Origin: Bradyrhizobium sp. Y36 | GTDB taxonomy: Bacteria; Pseudomonadota; Alphaproteobacteria; Rhizobiales; Xanthobacteraceae | DNA length: 48,518 nucleotides | Reading direction: 5' to 3' | NCBI RefSeq assembly: GCF_002531575.1 | Contig: NZ_NWTI01000034.1 | Location: 1 to 48,518 of the forward strand | Part shown: in pieces, positions 33,604 through 42,040 of the stretch | Position numbering within the stretch: position 1 is the stretch's first letter | Layout: every line of letters starts with the position of its first letter | Made by a program: the position numbers and the translations under genes | The notes under the pieces: model-generated | The model's input: only the letters and a program-made list of their open reading frames with translations | Told to the model about the DNA's origin: nothing | Database searches by the model: none

Positions 33604-35898
33604 TCACCAGCGATAGGTCAGCTTGCCGATGGCCTTGCGTCCCTCGGCGTAGAAACAACCCGACGCGGCGCCGTAGCAGGCGGCGACATAGCGCAGGTCG
33701 GTCAGGTTGGTGACGTTCAGCGACAGCCGCCAATTGTCCCTGCTGTAGGCGAGCAGCGCATCCAGCACGGTCGCGGAACCCACCTTGAAGGTGTTGGCGT
33801 CATCGCCCCAGGTCGCGCCGACATAGCGGATGCCGCCGCCGAATTGAAGCCCGGCGAACTGGCCGGCCTGCAGCGTGTAGTCGCTCCACAGCGAAGCGCG
33901 GTTGAGCGGCACCGTCGTCGGCGCCTTGCCGAGATTGACCGGATCCCGCGACAGCTCGGCATCGACATAGGCGTAGGCGGCACGCAGGTTCCAGCCGTCG
34001 GCGAGCGACATGGTGCCTTCGAGCTCGATGCCGCGCGATTTGACCTGGCCGATTTGCGAGGCCGTATAGGTCGGCGGCGCATAGACGACGACGTTGTCGC
34101 GCGTCAGGTCGAAAGCCGCGAAGGTGAACAGCGCGTTCCAGCCGAGCGGCTGGTACTTGACGCCGACCTCGTACTGGACACCGGTCTCGGGATTCAGCAG
34201 CTGGCCGCTGGCCGTCGCGAGCACCGGCAGGAACGATTCCGAGTAGCTCACGTAAGGCGCGATGCCGTTGTCGAAATTGTACATCACGGCGGCGCGGCCG
34301 GTGAAGGCCGATGCATCCTTCGAGATCGAATTGTTGGCGATGCCGTTGTCGACCTGAGTCGTCACGAAGTCCTGGCGGCCGCCGAGCTGGAAGGACAGCC
34401 GGCCGAGCTTGATCTGATCCTGCAGATAAAGGCCGGTCTGCGATTGCTTGACGCCGGTCTTGTCGTTCGGCGTGGTGTCCACGGCGTAGTCGTAGCTGTA
34501 CACGGGGTTGAAGACGTTGACCGTCGGAGAGGAGGTCGTCACGCCGAAGGCGGTGTCGCGGAAACTGGTGTTGCGATAATCGACGCCGGCCAGCACGGTA
34601 TGCTGCAGGAAGCCGGTCGCGAACTTACCCTGCAGCTGATTGTCCACCGCAAACGAGTTGATGTACGAATTGCTGTAGCTGCCGACGCGGGCGTAGTCGC
34701 CGGCGGCTTCGTTGGTGTAGCCGGCGCCGTAGAAGACCTTCTCCTCGTTGTGCTGGTAGGCGTAACGCATGTTTTGCCGGAACGTGATGTTGTCGGTGAA
34801 ATCATGCGAGAGCTGATAGCCGGCGGTCGCAAGCTCCGTGTTGAACGCATCGAAGCTCGGCACGCCCGCGAAGAACGAGACCGGGATGGTGCGGCCATTG
34901 TTCGGCCAGACCGTGCCGGACGCCGGCAGGAACTGCAGGCCCCACCCTGCCCGGTCGCGCTGATAATTGGCGAGGATCGTCAGCGTGGTGTCTTCATTCG
35001 GCTTGAAGGTGACGGCCGGCGCGATGAAGACGCGATTGTCCTTGGTGAAATCGACCTGGGTCTCGCCGTCACGCACGACGCCGGTCAGGCGCCACAGCAC
35101 GGTGCCTTCCTTGTTGGCGGGGCCGCCCATGTCGAACTGGCCCTGATAGCGGTTGAAGCTGCCGCCGGAGATCGAGACCTCGCCGAACTGCTGCGCGGTC
35201 GGCAGCTTCGTCACGTAGTTGAGCAGGCCTCCTGTGCCGCTGCCGCCATACATGGCCGATGAAGGTCCCTTCAGCACCTCGATGCGCTCGGCGCCGTAGG
35301 GGTCGAGGCCGTTGAAATGCACGTAATTGCTCGAGGGGATGCGCAGGCCGTCGATATAGAGGCCCGGCATGGTCATGTCGAAGCCGCGGATCTGCAGGCC
35401 CCCGAAGCGGGTGTCCGAACCGCCGTTGACGTCGCCGCTGACGCCGGCGGTGTAACGCAGCGCCTCGCCGATCGAGACCGCGCCCTGGTTCCTGACCTGG
35501 TCGGTCGTGATCACCGACACCGACTGCGGCGTTTCGATCAAGGGCGTATCGGTCTTGGTCGCGGTGCCGCTTCGCGTCGCGACGAAGCCGCGCACCGGAC
35601 CGTTGGCGCGTTCGCCGGTATTTCCGTTCGAGGATGCCGACTGGGTTGGCGCGGCCTGCTGCGCGGGAGAGCGGCGAGTGGCGCGCGAGGTCCGTGTCGT
35701 CGCCCTTCGCGACGAGGCGATCGCCGCCGGACGGGCGCGCTGGGCCGGCGCATCGACAGTGACGGCGGGGATCTGGGTCTGGGATTGTGCGGGACCGAAG
35801 GGGATTGCGAGAGCCAAAGTGCTGGCAGCACCGAAGAAAAGCACTCGGATGTGTCGAAGACGCGTATCAAAACGCGAAGGAAGTCTGGAGTTGGTCAC
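33604..35898 (-). CDS. TonB-dependent siderophore receptor
   Basis: This 764-residue outer-membrane receptor imports ferric siderophores using TonB energy. It has an N-terminal signal peptide, a Ser/Ala/Arg-rich linker of about 70 residues, then a plug domain (P-Q-S-V-S-V-I-T, R-G-F-D-M-T-M-P-G, E-V-L-K-G-P-S-S). A 22-strand-like barrel ends in G-K-L-T-Y-R-W with an aromatic terminus. The pattern is that of the FhuA/FpvA/FoxA group (hydroxamate-type or mixed ligands), but the cargo cannot be named. The start at 35898 is a GTG; no ATG precedes the signal sequence and the ribosome-binding site is weak. It is probably transcribed first, with PepSY following. Confidence 0.9.
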   Translation of the reverse strand: MTNSRLPSRFDTRLRHIRVLFFGAASTLALAIPFGPAQSQTQIPAVTVDAPAQRARPAAIASSRRATTRTSRATRRSPAQQAAPTQSASSNGNTGERANGPVRGFVATRSGTATKTDTPLIETPQSVSVITTDQVRNQGAVSIGEALRYTAGVSGDVNGGSDTRFGGLQIRGFDMTMPGLYIDGLRIPSSNYVHFNGLDPYGAERIEVLKGPSSAMYGGSGTGGLLNYVTKLPTAQQFGEVSISGGSFNRYQGQFDMGGPANKEGTVLWRLTGVVRDGETQVDFTKDNRVFIAPAVTFKPNEDTTLTILANYQRDRAGWGLQFLPASGTVWPNNGRTIPVSFFAGVPSFDAFNTELATAGYQLSHDFTDNITFRQNMRYAYQHNEEKVFYGAGYTNEAAGDYARVGSYSNSYINSFAVDNQLQGKFATGFLQHTVLAGVDYRNTSFRDTAFGVTTSSPTVNVFNPVYSYDYAVDTTPNDKTGVKQSQTGLYLQDQIKLGRLSFQLGGRQDFVTTQVDNGIANNSISKDASAFTGRAAVMYNFDNGIAPYVSYSESFLPVLATASGQLLNPETGVQYEVGVKYQPLGWNALFTFAAFDLTRDNVVVYAPPTYTASQIGQVKSRGIELEGTMSLADGWNLRAAYAYVDAELSRDPVNLGKAPTTVPLNRASLWSDYTLQAGQFAGLQFGGGIRYVGATWGDDANTFKVGSATVLDALLAYSRDNWRLSLNVTNLTDLRYVAACYGAASGCFYAEGRKAIGKLTYRW

Positions 35899-36186
35899 GT
35901 CTGCTGAGCCCCACGCACTGCCGGCTTCGCCGGTATCGTTCTTGATGTCCCGCCCTAACTCAGGCGGTTTCGGAGTGCGATAGGAACGGCGTTAGAATTT
36001 CTCCAGACATGGGAGCTGCATGTGCGACGAATGCGCTCACGCATGCTGCGGCGCTGCCTCCTTAGAATTGGAATACTTCCAGACTGGAAGCCGTCAGTCT
36101 GTTGCGAGACGCAAGCGCATGCGGCGGCGGCATCGCGCGATCAGCGTTGCGACCGAAGGCGAAGACGCGAGTCGTTGATGGCTGCG

Positions 36187-38181
36187 CTACGCGCGGTCCG
36201 CGTGACAACAGGTCGCGGCCTCGTTGCTCCCGCCCGCCAGCACGCTGCGGCTGTTGCGGTCCGGCGGGATATCGCCTGCCGCATTGGCCGCGAAGAAGCC
36301 GGTCGGCTTCAGCACGAAGCCGGCATATTCCACCGGCATGATCGGAAAATCCTCGGGCTTGCAGACATGGGTGTGGCCGAACGAGTGCCACAGCACGATG
36401 TCGGCATTCTCGATGTTGCGGTTCTGCGCGGCGTAGCGCGGCAGGCCGTCGCCGCCAGCATGGACATTGGGATAGTCGCCGCTGGCGTATTTCTCGCTCG
36501 CGTCGAACGCGGTGACCCAGACATGCTTTGTCGCAAAGCCGCCGCGCCGGCGCACATGGCTGCCCTCCTGCGCCAGCATCAAAGGGCTCGGGTTGACGAC
36601 GAGCTTGTAGGCCGGCGCGCCGCCGACCGAGTTGGTCTCGTTGGGATTGCTGATCTTCCAGAACCGGCCGGTCTCGCCATTGGCGACCGCCGCGGCATCG
36701 CGCTCGCGCGATAGCACGCGTGTGGTGGTGTCGAACACGTTGCCATACGGATTGTCGTGGCCCCACGGCCGCGGCACGAAGTCGTGCTCGGTCACGGTGT
36801 TGCCGCCGCCGTCCAGATCCATGTGCAGGCGCACGTTGAAGAAGTGCTGGTGCGTGGGACCGCCGAGATGATCGTCGACCATGCCGCCCCAGCGGTACTT
36901 CTCGCCCGGCCTCACGGCGGCGGTCTGGATGATGCCGGTGAGTTTCGTCTCGAGCTGGATCGTGCCGTCCTGGTAGAGATACCAGTAGAAGCCGTAATCG
37001 TAGTTGCCGACGGTCGCGAAGAACGAGATCACCAACCGGCGAGACCTTCGGACCTCGAACAGGCCGTTGCGGAATTCGTAGTGCTTCCAGGCAATTCCGT
37101 AGTCTTCCTCATGCATGCAGATGGCGTTCTGCATGACGAAGGGCTCGCCCTTGTTATCGGCGGCGGGCACGTCGAAATAGTGAATGTTGCCGAGACAGTC
37201 GCAACCGAGCTCGAGCGCATTGGCGAGCATGCCGAGGCCGTATTCGCCGGCATCGAAGGCCGACTTCCAGAAATGGTTGGCCGTCGGGTCGGCGTAGGGC
37301 ACCACCATCTCGGTGACGCTGGCGCGGTGGATCAGCGAGCGCTTGCGTGCACCGTCCTGATAGGCGAGCTGGTGCAGCACGAGGCCCTCGCGCGGCGTGA
37401 AGCCGACGCGAAAGCTCCATTTCTGCCAGTCGACCTTCCAGCCATCGACCTGAAAGCTCGCGCCTTCCGGCTGCTCGATATGCAGCGGCTTGATGTCGGT
37501 GCGTGGGTCCTGCATCTCATGCGCGCCGTAGTTCCGCTTCTTGCGCGGGATCGGCACGATCGGATCCCCGTCGGTGAGGTCGATGACCTTGCCGCCGATG
37601 AGGTCGACCACGGCGACGACGCCTTCGATCGGGTGCGCATAGCCGTTGTCCTGAAGGTGCTCGCGAAAATAGCTGACGGCCCGCACGATACGGGCGCCAC
37701 GCTCGAACGCCTTGTCGAAGAATCCGGACGAGAACGGATCGACCTGGACCAGCTCGATGTCCTTGTCCGTCAGTCCACGGCGGCGCATCGCGGCGCGCCA
37801 GCCGGGATCGGCCTTCACCACGGCCTCGCACTTGAAGAACTCTTCCAGCATCACCGGCGGCTGCCCGTACGGCGCCTCGCGATTCGGAATGACTTGTCGC
37901 GCGATGATCTCATTGCGGCCGAGATCGACGATGTGCTCGATCGCCTCGCCCGTCGTGATGTCCAGGGTCAACGCGAAGGCGCGGCGCCCGGCTCCGCCCG
38001 AGGCCAGCTCCTGCTTGGTCGGCTCCTCCAGCCGCACCGTCGGAAAGCGGCAGTTGTCCGGCGAGACGGCGGCGGCACGAACCAGTGCGCAGGCGGCGGT
38101 GATCTCCCCGGCCGTCAGCGGATCGAGCGGATGCGGCGCTGCGGTCTGGGCCGGCGATTGGGCTTTGGTGGTATCGAGCAT
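36187..38181 (-). CDS. Copper-containing primary-amine oxidase
   Basis: This 664-residue enzyme oxidises primary amines to aldehydes with release of NH3 and H2O2, using topaquinone and copper. The topaquinone precursor is Y394 in V-G-N-Y-D-Y, matching the N-Y-D/E consensus. The copper histidines appear as H-x-H in T-H-Q-H-F-F-N-V and near the C-terminus in S-F-G-H-T-H-V. The length is normal. There is no signal peptide, consistent with the cytoplasmic Arthrobacter-type enzymes rather than periplasmic TynA. Substrates are unknown; phenylethylamine, tyramine or histamine are usual for this family. ATG 38181 is preceded by GGAGA. The gene starts just downstream of the NylB-like hydrolase gene (gap of 15 bases), and both are divergent from an AraC regulator. 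Confidence 0.92.
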   Translation of the reverse strand: MLDTTKAQSPAQTAAPHPLDPLTAGEITAACALVRAAAVSPDNCRFPTVRLEEPTKQELASGGAGRRAFALTLDITTGEAIEHIVDLGRNEIIARQVIPNREAPYGQPPVMLEEFFKCEAVVKADPGWRAAMRRRGLTDKDIELVQVDPFSSGFFDKAFERGARIVRAVSYFREHLQDNGYAHPIEGVVAVVDLIGGKVIDLTDGDPIVPIPRKKRNYGAHEMQDPRTDIKPLHIEQPEGASFQVDGWKVDWQKWSFRVGFTPREGLVLHQLAYQDGARKRSLIHRASVTEMVVPYADPTANHFWKSAFDAGEYGLGMLANALELGCDCLGNIHYFDVPAADNKGEPFVMQNAICMHEEDYGIAWKHYEFRNGLFEVRRSRRLVISFFATVGNYDYGFYWYLYQDGTIQLETKLTGIIQTAAVRPGEKYRWGGMVDDHLGGPTHQHFFNVRLHMDLDGGGNTVTEHDFVPRPWGHDNPYGNVFDTTTRVLSRERDAAAVANGETGRFWKISNPNETNSVGGAPAYKLVVNPSPLMLAQEGSHVRRRGGFATKHVWVTAFDASEKYASGDYPNVHAGGDGLPRYAAQNRNIENADIVLWHSFGHTHVCKPEDFPIMPVEYAGFVLKPTGFFAANAAGDIPPDRNSRSVLAGGSNEAATCCHADRA

Positions 38182-38196
38182 GGCGATCTCCGGGGA

Positions 38197-39387
38197 TCAG
38201 GCGAGATGCGCGGTGATGGCGTTGAACGCGGCGAACCAGCGCTGGTCGATCGGCACGTCCATCGCCTTTGGCTGGGTCGCGAGCTTGACGATGACAGTGT
38301 CGGAGTCGAGATCGACATAGAGGTGCTGGCCGTGAATGCCGATCGCGGTGATGGCGTTGCGCGACGGATCGATCGTGAACCATTTGCTGCGGTAGCGCGC
38401 GCCCGGGAAGAACTCGGCGAGATCGCCATCGGCCCAGGCCTGGGGATCGCCGTTCTCGCGGATGTCATCGATCCACCAGCCCGGCACCACTTGCCGCCCT
38501 TCGACCACGCCGCGGCAGCGGATCATCTCGCCGAAACGGATGAGGTCGCGCGCGGTGACCGAGATGCCGCCGGCGATGCGGCCCATGCCGTGGCTGTCCA
38601 GCGTGAGCGAACCGTCTTCCTCGGCGCCCAGGGGCTGCCAGAGATAGTCCGAGAGGATGCGATGGTAGGGCATGCCGCAGGCGCGCTCGTAGACCCAGCC
38701 GAGCACCTCGGTGTTGGGTGAGACGTAGTGGAACACCTTGCCGTGCGGCTTGCCGGTGCTGCGCAAGGTGGTGAGATAGGCGCGCTGGTGGCCGGGCTCG
38801 ACGCCATCAGGCGGCACGTCCCAGCCCGAGGAGAAGCGGTAGCGGGCGACGTCGCCGGCGGGGTCCTCGTAGTCCTCCTCGAACTTGATGGCGACGGCCA
38901 TGTCGAGCAGGTTGCGGACGGTGCAGCCGGCATAGACCGAGGTCTCCAGCTCCGGCACGTAGCGCAGCACCCTCGCCTCGGGATCGACCAGGCCGCGCGC
39001 GGCCAGCACGCCGCCGAGCGTGCCGGCGATCGCCTTGCTGATCGAGCAGATCAGGTGCGGCGTGGTCGCGCTCATGCCGTCGCCGTACCATTCGTGGATC
39101 AGCGTGCCCCGATGCATCACGAGCAGCGTATCGGCAAAGGTCTCGCGGAGCGTGGCTTCGATCGTGGTGTCTTTGCCGTCAGGCGCGGTGAAGCTGAGCT
39201 TTGCCAGTTCGCGCGGCGCGCTTTTCATCAGCGTCGGCTGAGCCGAGCGACGGATCTCTGCGGTGGGCAGCACTTCGCGGGTGTGGGTGAAGCCCCAGCG
39301 GATCGCGGGAAAGGCACGCCAGTTGGCGCGGGTCACCTGGGCCTCGGGCGCAGGCGGGCTGCCGCGCATGATCTCGGTCGGTCGCAT
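38197..39387 (-). CDS. NylB-like serine hydrolase (6-aminohexanoate-dimer hydrolase family)
   Basis: This 396-residue serine hydrolase has a beta-lactamase/esterase fold. By comparison from memory it follows the 6-aminohexanoate-dimer hydrolase (NylB) over its full length. The S115-I-S-K118 catalytic motif, E-D-Y-E-D-P (the Tyr aligned with NylB Tyr170), F-H-Y-V-S-P-N-T-E-V, and G-I-H-G-Q-H-L-Y near the C-terminus all align. NylB-type enzymes cleave short amides and esters and are cytoplasmic, in keeping with the absence of a signal peptide. Natural substrates of non-plasmid relatives are unknown. It precedes the amine oxidase in a likely two-gene operon; GGAGGGA precedes ATG 39387. Confidence 0.85.
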   Translation of the reverse strand: MRPTEIMRGSPPAPEAQVTRANWRAFPAIRWGFTHTREVLPTAEIRRSAQPTLMKSAPRELAKLSFTAPDGKDTTIEATLRETFADTLLVMHRGTLIHEWYGDGMSATTPHLICSISKAIAGTLGGVLAARGLVDPEARVLRYVPELETSVYAGCTVRNLLDMAVAIKFEEDYEDPAGDVARYRFSSGWDVPPDGVEPGHQRAYLTTLRSTGKPHGKVFHYVSPNTEVLGWVYERACGMPYHRILSDYLWQPLGAEEDGSLTLDSHGMGRIAGGISVTARDLIRFGEMIRCRGVVEGRQVVPGWWIDDIRENGDPQAWADGDLAEFFPGARYRSKWFTIDPSRNAITAIGIHGQHLYVDLDSDTVIVKLATQPKAMDVPIDQRWFAAFNAITAHLA

Positions 39388-39518
39388 CTCGATCCCTCCG
39401 CGAAGGCCGTCCGGCTGCGATGTCGGAACGGCAGGCCGGAAGCCTGCACCGCGGCGCGATCAGACGTTATCGAGATCCGGCAATATTTTGCTGGACAGCG
39501 CCTCTGGCCGTGCCAGTC

Positions 39519-39533
39519 TGGCGTGGTCCTTGC
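39519..39533 (+). promoter_or_regulatory. Possible sigma-54 (-24/-12) promoter of AraC gene
   Basis: TGGC (39519-39522) and TTGC (39530-39533) sit at exactly the -24/-12 spacing (consensus TGGCAC-N5-TTGC), 34 bases before the AraC start codon. The A and C following TGGC are not conserved. The match was made by eye. Confidence 0.3.
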
Positions 39534-39567
39534 TCGCTCCTCGGCTTAGGGATTCCGACGTATCGCC

Positions 39568-40557
39568 ATGGCCTTAAGCGCAACTCTTCCGATTCAGGAC
39601 TCGGCTGCCAGCCTGTTTCAGGCGAGCAGCACGGATGTCGATGAGCACTGCGCCGCCCTCGGCCGCTGGCGACTGAGCTACGACCAGATCAGCGCTGGTG
39701 CCTTCAGGGGCAGTTTCACCCAGCTTTCCCTGCCCCGTGTCGACGTGTTTCGCGAGATCACCAGCCAGCAGGTCCGCCAATATGGCCAGCTTGGCGCGGA
39801 CAGCTTTGGCATCGGCCTGCCCTGGGACAGCGCCGGCGAGCTCAGCTGCAACGGGACCAGCGCCAGCGGTGCCCGGGTGCTCGCCAGCATCGATGCCGAG
39901 ATCGACATGTGCACCCCGAAGGCCTTCGAGCTGCGCGGCGTTGTTGCCAGCACGGTGTTGATCGCGGAGCTTGCGGCTCGGCTCGGCATCGAGTTGCCGC
40001 GCACCGTCTGGCACCGGTTGCAGTTGATCGAAATGGCGGAAGCGCCGGTCGCGCGGCTGCGGACGCATCTCGCAGCCATTCAGGCAACGATCGCGACCGC
40101 CCCGGAAACGTTCAACCATCTGGCCGCCAGACAGGCGCTGGAAGACGCCCTCCTCGTCGAGATCATGGACATGCTGCCGACTGCACGGCCGAGCGATCCC
40201 GGCCGCAGCGCGGCGGCACGGAGGCGCACCGTGGATCGCGCCCGCGAGCTGATGCATGGCAGCGGTGATCGCTCGCTCTCGCTGCTGGAGGTCTGCAAGG
40301 TCGTCGGCGCCAGCCCGCGCAAGCTCGGCTATTGCTTCCAGGACGTCGTGGGCACCAGCCCGATGCATTATTGGCGCGCGATGCGGCTGAACCGCGTGCG
40401 CCGTGACCTCAAGCGCGCCGGCGGCATCGAAACCTCGGTCTACGACGTCGCCGTGCAGCACGGCTTCTGGCACTTCAGCCAGTTCTCGCTCGACTACAAG
40501 CGCCACTTCTCCGAAAAGCCTTCGGAGACCCTGCGGCGCGCCAGGCTGGCCGCCTGA
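39568..40557 (+). CDS. AraC-family regulator, likely of amine catabolism
   Basis: This 329-residue regulator has an N-terminal ligand domain and a C-terminal double helix-turn-helix. The first HTH region reads S-L-L-E-V-C-K-V-V-G-A-S-P-R-K-L-G. The second contains D-V-A-V-Q-H-G-F-W-H-F-S-Q-F-S and ends with Y-K-R-H-F-S-E-K-P-S-E-T-L, all typical of AraC/XylS. The gene is divergent from the NylB-like/amine-oxidase pair with a 180-base gap, so it most likely controls that pair, in the manner of FeaR for tyramine oxidase (inference). ATG 39568 is used; the ribosome-binding site is not obvious. Confidence 0.88.
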   Translation: MALSATLPIQDSAASLFQASSTDVDEHCAALGRWRLSYDQISAGAFRGSFTQLSLPRVDVFREITSQQVRQYGQLGADSFGIGLPWDSAGELSCNGTSASGARVLASIDAEIDMCTPKAFELRGVVASTVLIAELAARLGIELPRTVWHRLQLIEMAEAPVARLRTHLAAIQATIATAPETFNHLAARQALEDALLVEIMDMLPTARPSDPGRSAAARRRTVDRARELMHGSGDRSLSLLEVCKVVGASPRKLGYCFQDVVGTSPMHYWRAMRLNRVRRDLKRAGGIETSVYDVAVQHGFWHFSQFSLDYKRHFSEKPSETLRRARLAA

Positions 40558-40572
40558 CGCGCGCCGTTCGCC

Positions 40573-41346
40573 TTACCAGGTCGGCAGATAGGTGCCCTTG
40601 AAGCGCGTCTCCAGGAACGCCTTCACGGGTTCGGAGTGATAGGCCTCGATCAGTTGCTTCACCCAGGGCTTGTCCTTGTCCTCCTCGCGGACGGCGAGGA
40701 TGTTGACCCAGGGTCCGTCGGCGCTCTCCTGCGCGACCGCATCCTTGGCCGGATTGAGGCCGGCCTGGACGGCGTAATTGTTGTTGATCGCAACGAGGTC
40801 GACGTCCTGCAGCGCGCGCGGCAGCTGGGCGGCGTCGAGCTCGACGAAGCGGAGCTTCTTCGGGTTGTCGGTGATGTCGGCGATGGTCGAGGCGACGTTG
40901 TTCGGGTCCTTCAGCTTGATCACGCCGTGCAGCGCCAGGATCATCAGGCCGCGTGCGCCGTTGGAGGGATCGTTGGCGATGGCAACGCGTGCGCCCTCGG
41001 GAAGGTCGGCCAGCTTCTTGTACTTCTGCGAATAGACGCCCTGCGGCGAGCCGATCGTGTTGGCGACCTTGACGATCTTCCAGCCGGTCTTGGAAATCTG
41101 GTTCTTCAGGTACGGCTCATGCTGGAACGAATTGGCCTCCAGATCCTTCAAGGCCAGCGCCTGGTTCGGGATCACGTAGTCGGTGAACTCGACCACCTTG
41201 ATGTCGAGCCCGCGCTCGGCGGCGACCTTCTTTACGACGTCGATGATCTCGGCGTGGGGACCGGCGGTGACGCCGACGCGGATGGTTTCGGCGTGAGCTG
41301 AGGTCGCAAGCAAGGCTGCAGCCGCAAGGGTTGCGAGAAAACGCAT
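40573..41346 (-). CDS. metQ: Methionine ABC transporter binding protein (MetQ)
   Basis: This 257-residue NlpA/MetQ-family periplasmic protein has a signal peptide ending in A-H-A-E. It has the family blocks V-G-V-T-A-G-P-H-A-E-I, F-Q-H-E-P-Y-L, I-G-S-P-Q-G-V-Y-S, I-A-N-D-P-S-N-G-A-R-G-L and I-N-N-N-Y-A. No lipobox Cys follows the signal, so it appears to be a soluble periplasmic protein rather than the lipoprotein usual in E. coli. It is the last gene of the metN-metI-metQ operon and lies close to the convergent AraC gene (15 bases). Confidence 0.93.
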   Translation of the reverse strand: MRFLATLAAAALLATSAHAETIRVGVTAGPHAEIIDVVKKVAAERGLDIKVVEFTDYVIPNQALALKDLEANSFQHEPYLKNQISKTGWKIVKVANTIGSPQGVYSQKYKKLADLPEGARVAIANDPSNGARGLMILALHGVIKLKDPNNVASTIADITDNPKKLRFVELDAAQLPRALQDVDLVAINNNYAVQAGLNPAKDAVAQESADGPWVNILAVREEDKDKPWVKQLIEAYHSEPVKAFLETRFKGTYLPTW

Positions 41347-41374
41347 GGAAGTCTCCAGTTTCAGATTGATCGGT

Positions 41375-42040
41375 TCAGCGATGCCGCAGCCGGCGATTGA
41401 CCCGCCGCGCCAGATAGTCGCCCGCGCTCTGCACGAGCTGCACCAGCGCGATCAGCACGACCACGACGGCCAGCATCATCTCCGGCATGAAGCGCTGATA
41501 GCCGTAGCGGATGCCGAGATCGCCAAGGCCGCCGCCGCCGACCGCGCCGACCATGGCGGAATAGCCGAGCAGGCTGACCACGGCGAGCGTCAGCGCCAGC
41601 AGCAGGCCGGGCAGCGCCTCCGGGATCAGCACCTTGAGCACGATCTGCATGGGCGAGGCCCCGAACGAGGACGCGGTCTCGATCAGGCCACCGTCGACCT
41701 CGCGGATCGCGGCCTCGACGAGGCGCGCGATGAACGGCGCCGACGCAATCGTCAGCGGCACGATCGCTGCGGTCGAGCCGATCGAGGTGCCCGCGACAAG
41801 CCGCGTGAACGGGATGATGGCGACCACCAGGATGATGAAGGGCGTCGAGCGCGTCGCATTGACGATGGCACCGAGCACGCGGTTGACGAAGGGGGCTGCG
41901 AACAGCTCGCCCTTGCGGCTGGTTGCGAGAAAGACGCCGAGCGGCAGGCCGAAGGCGGTGCCGAGCAGCGCGGCGATACCGACCATGTACAGGCTCTCGC
42001 CCGTGGCCTGGATGATCAGGTTGATGAGTTCAGGCGACAT
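41375..42040 (-). CDS. metI: Methionine ABC transporter permease (MetI)
   Basis: This 221-residue permease has five predicted membrane helices. The binding-protein-dependent transport motif (E-A-x-x-x-G-x9-I-x-L-P) is present as E-T-A-S-S-F-G-A-S-P with V-L-I-P-E-A-L-P-G. G-A-V-G-G-G-G-L-G-D-L-G-I-R-Y-G is typical of MetI. ATG 42040 lies inside the end of metN (11-base overlap) and gives the usual MetI length; an upstream extension to 42142 only reads through metN sequence. Confidence 0.93.
   Translation of the reverse strand: MSPELINLIIQATGESLYMVGIAALLGTAFGLPLGVFLATSRKGELFAAPFVNRVLGAIVNATRSTPFIILVVAIIPFTRLVAGTSIGSTAAIVPLTIASAPFIARLVEAAIREVDGGLIETASSFGASPMQIVLKVLIPEALPGLLLALTLAVVSLLGYSAMVGAVGGGGLGDLGIRYGYQRFMPEMMLAVVVVLIALVQLVQSAGDYLARRVNRRLRHR

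Noticed and set aside
38197..39387. True class C beta-lactamase
   Set aside because: There is no signal peptide or K-T-G motif; the G-I-H-G-Q form and overall sequence fit the NylB/esterase group.
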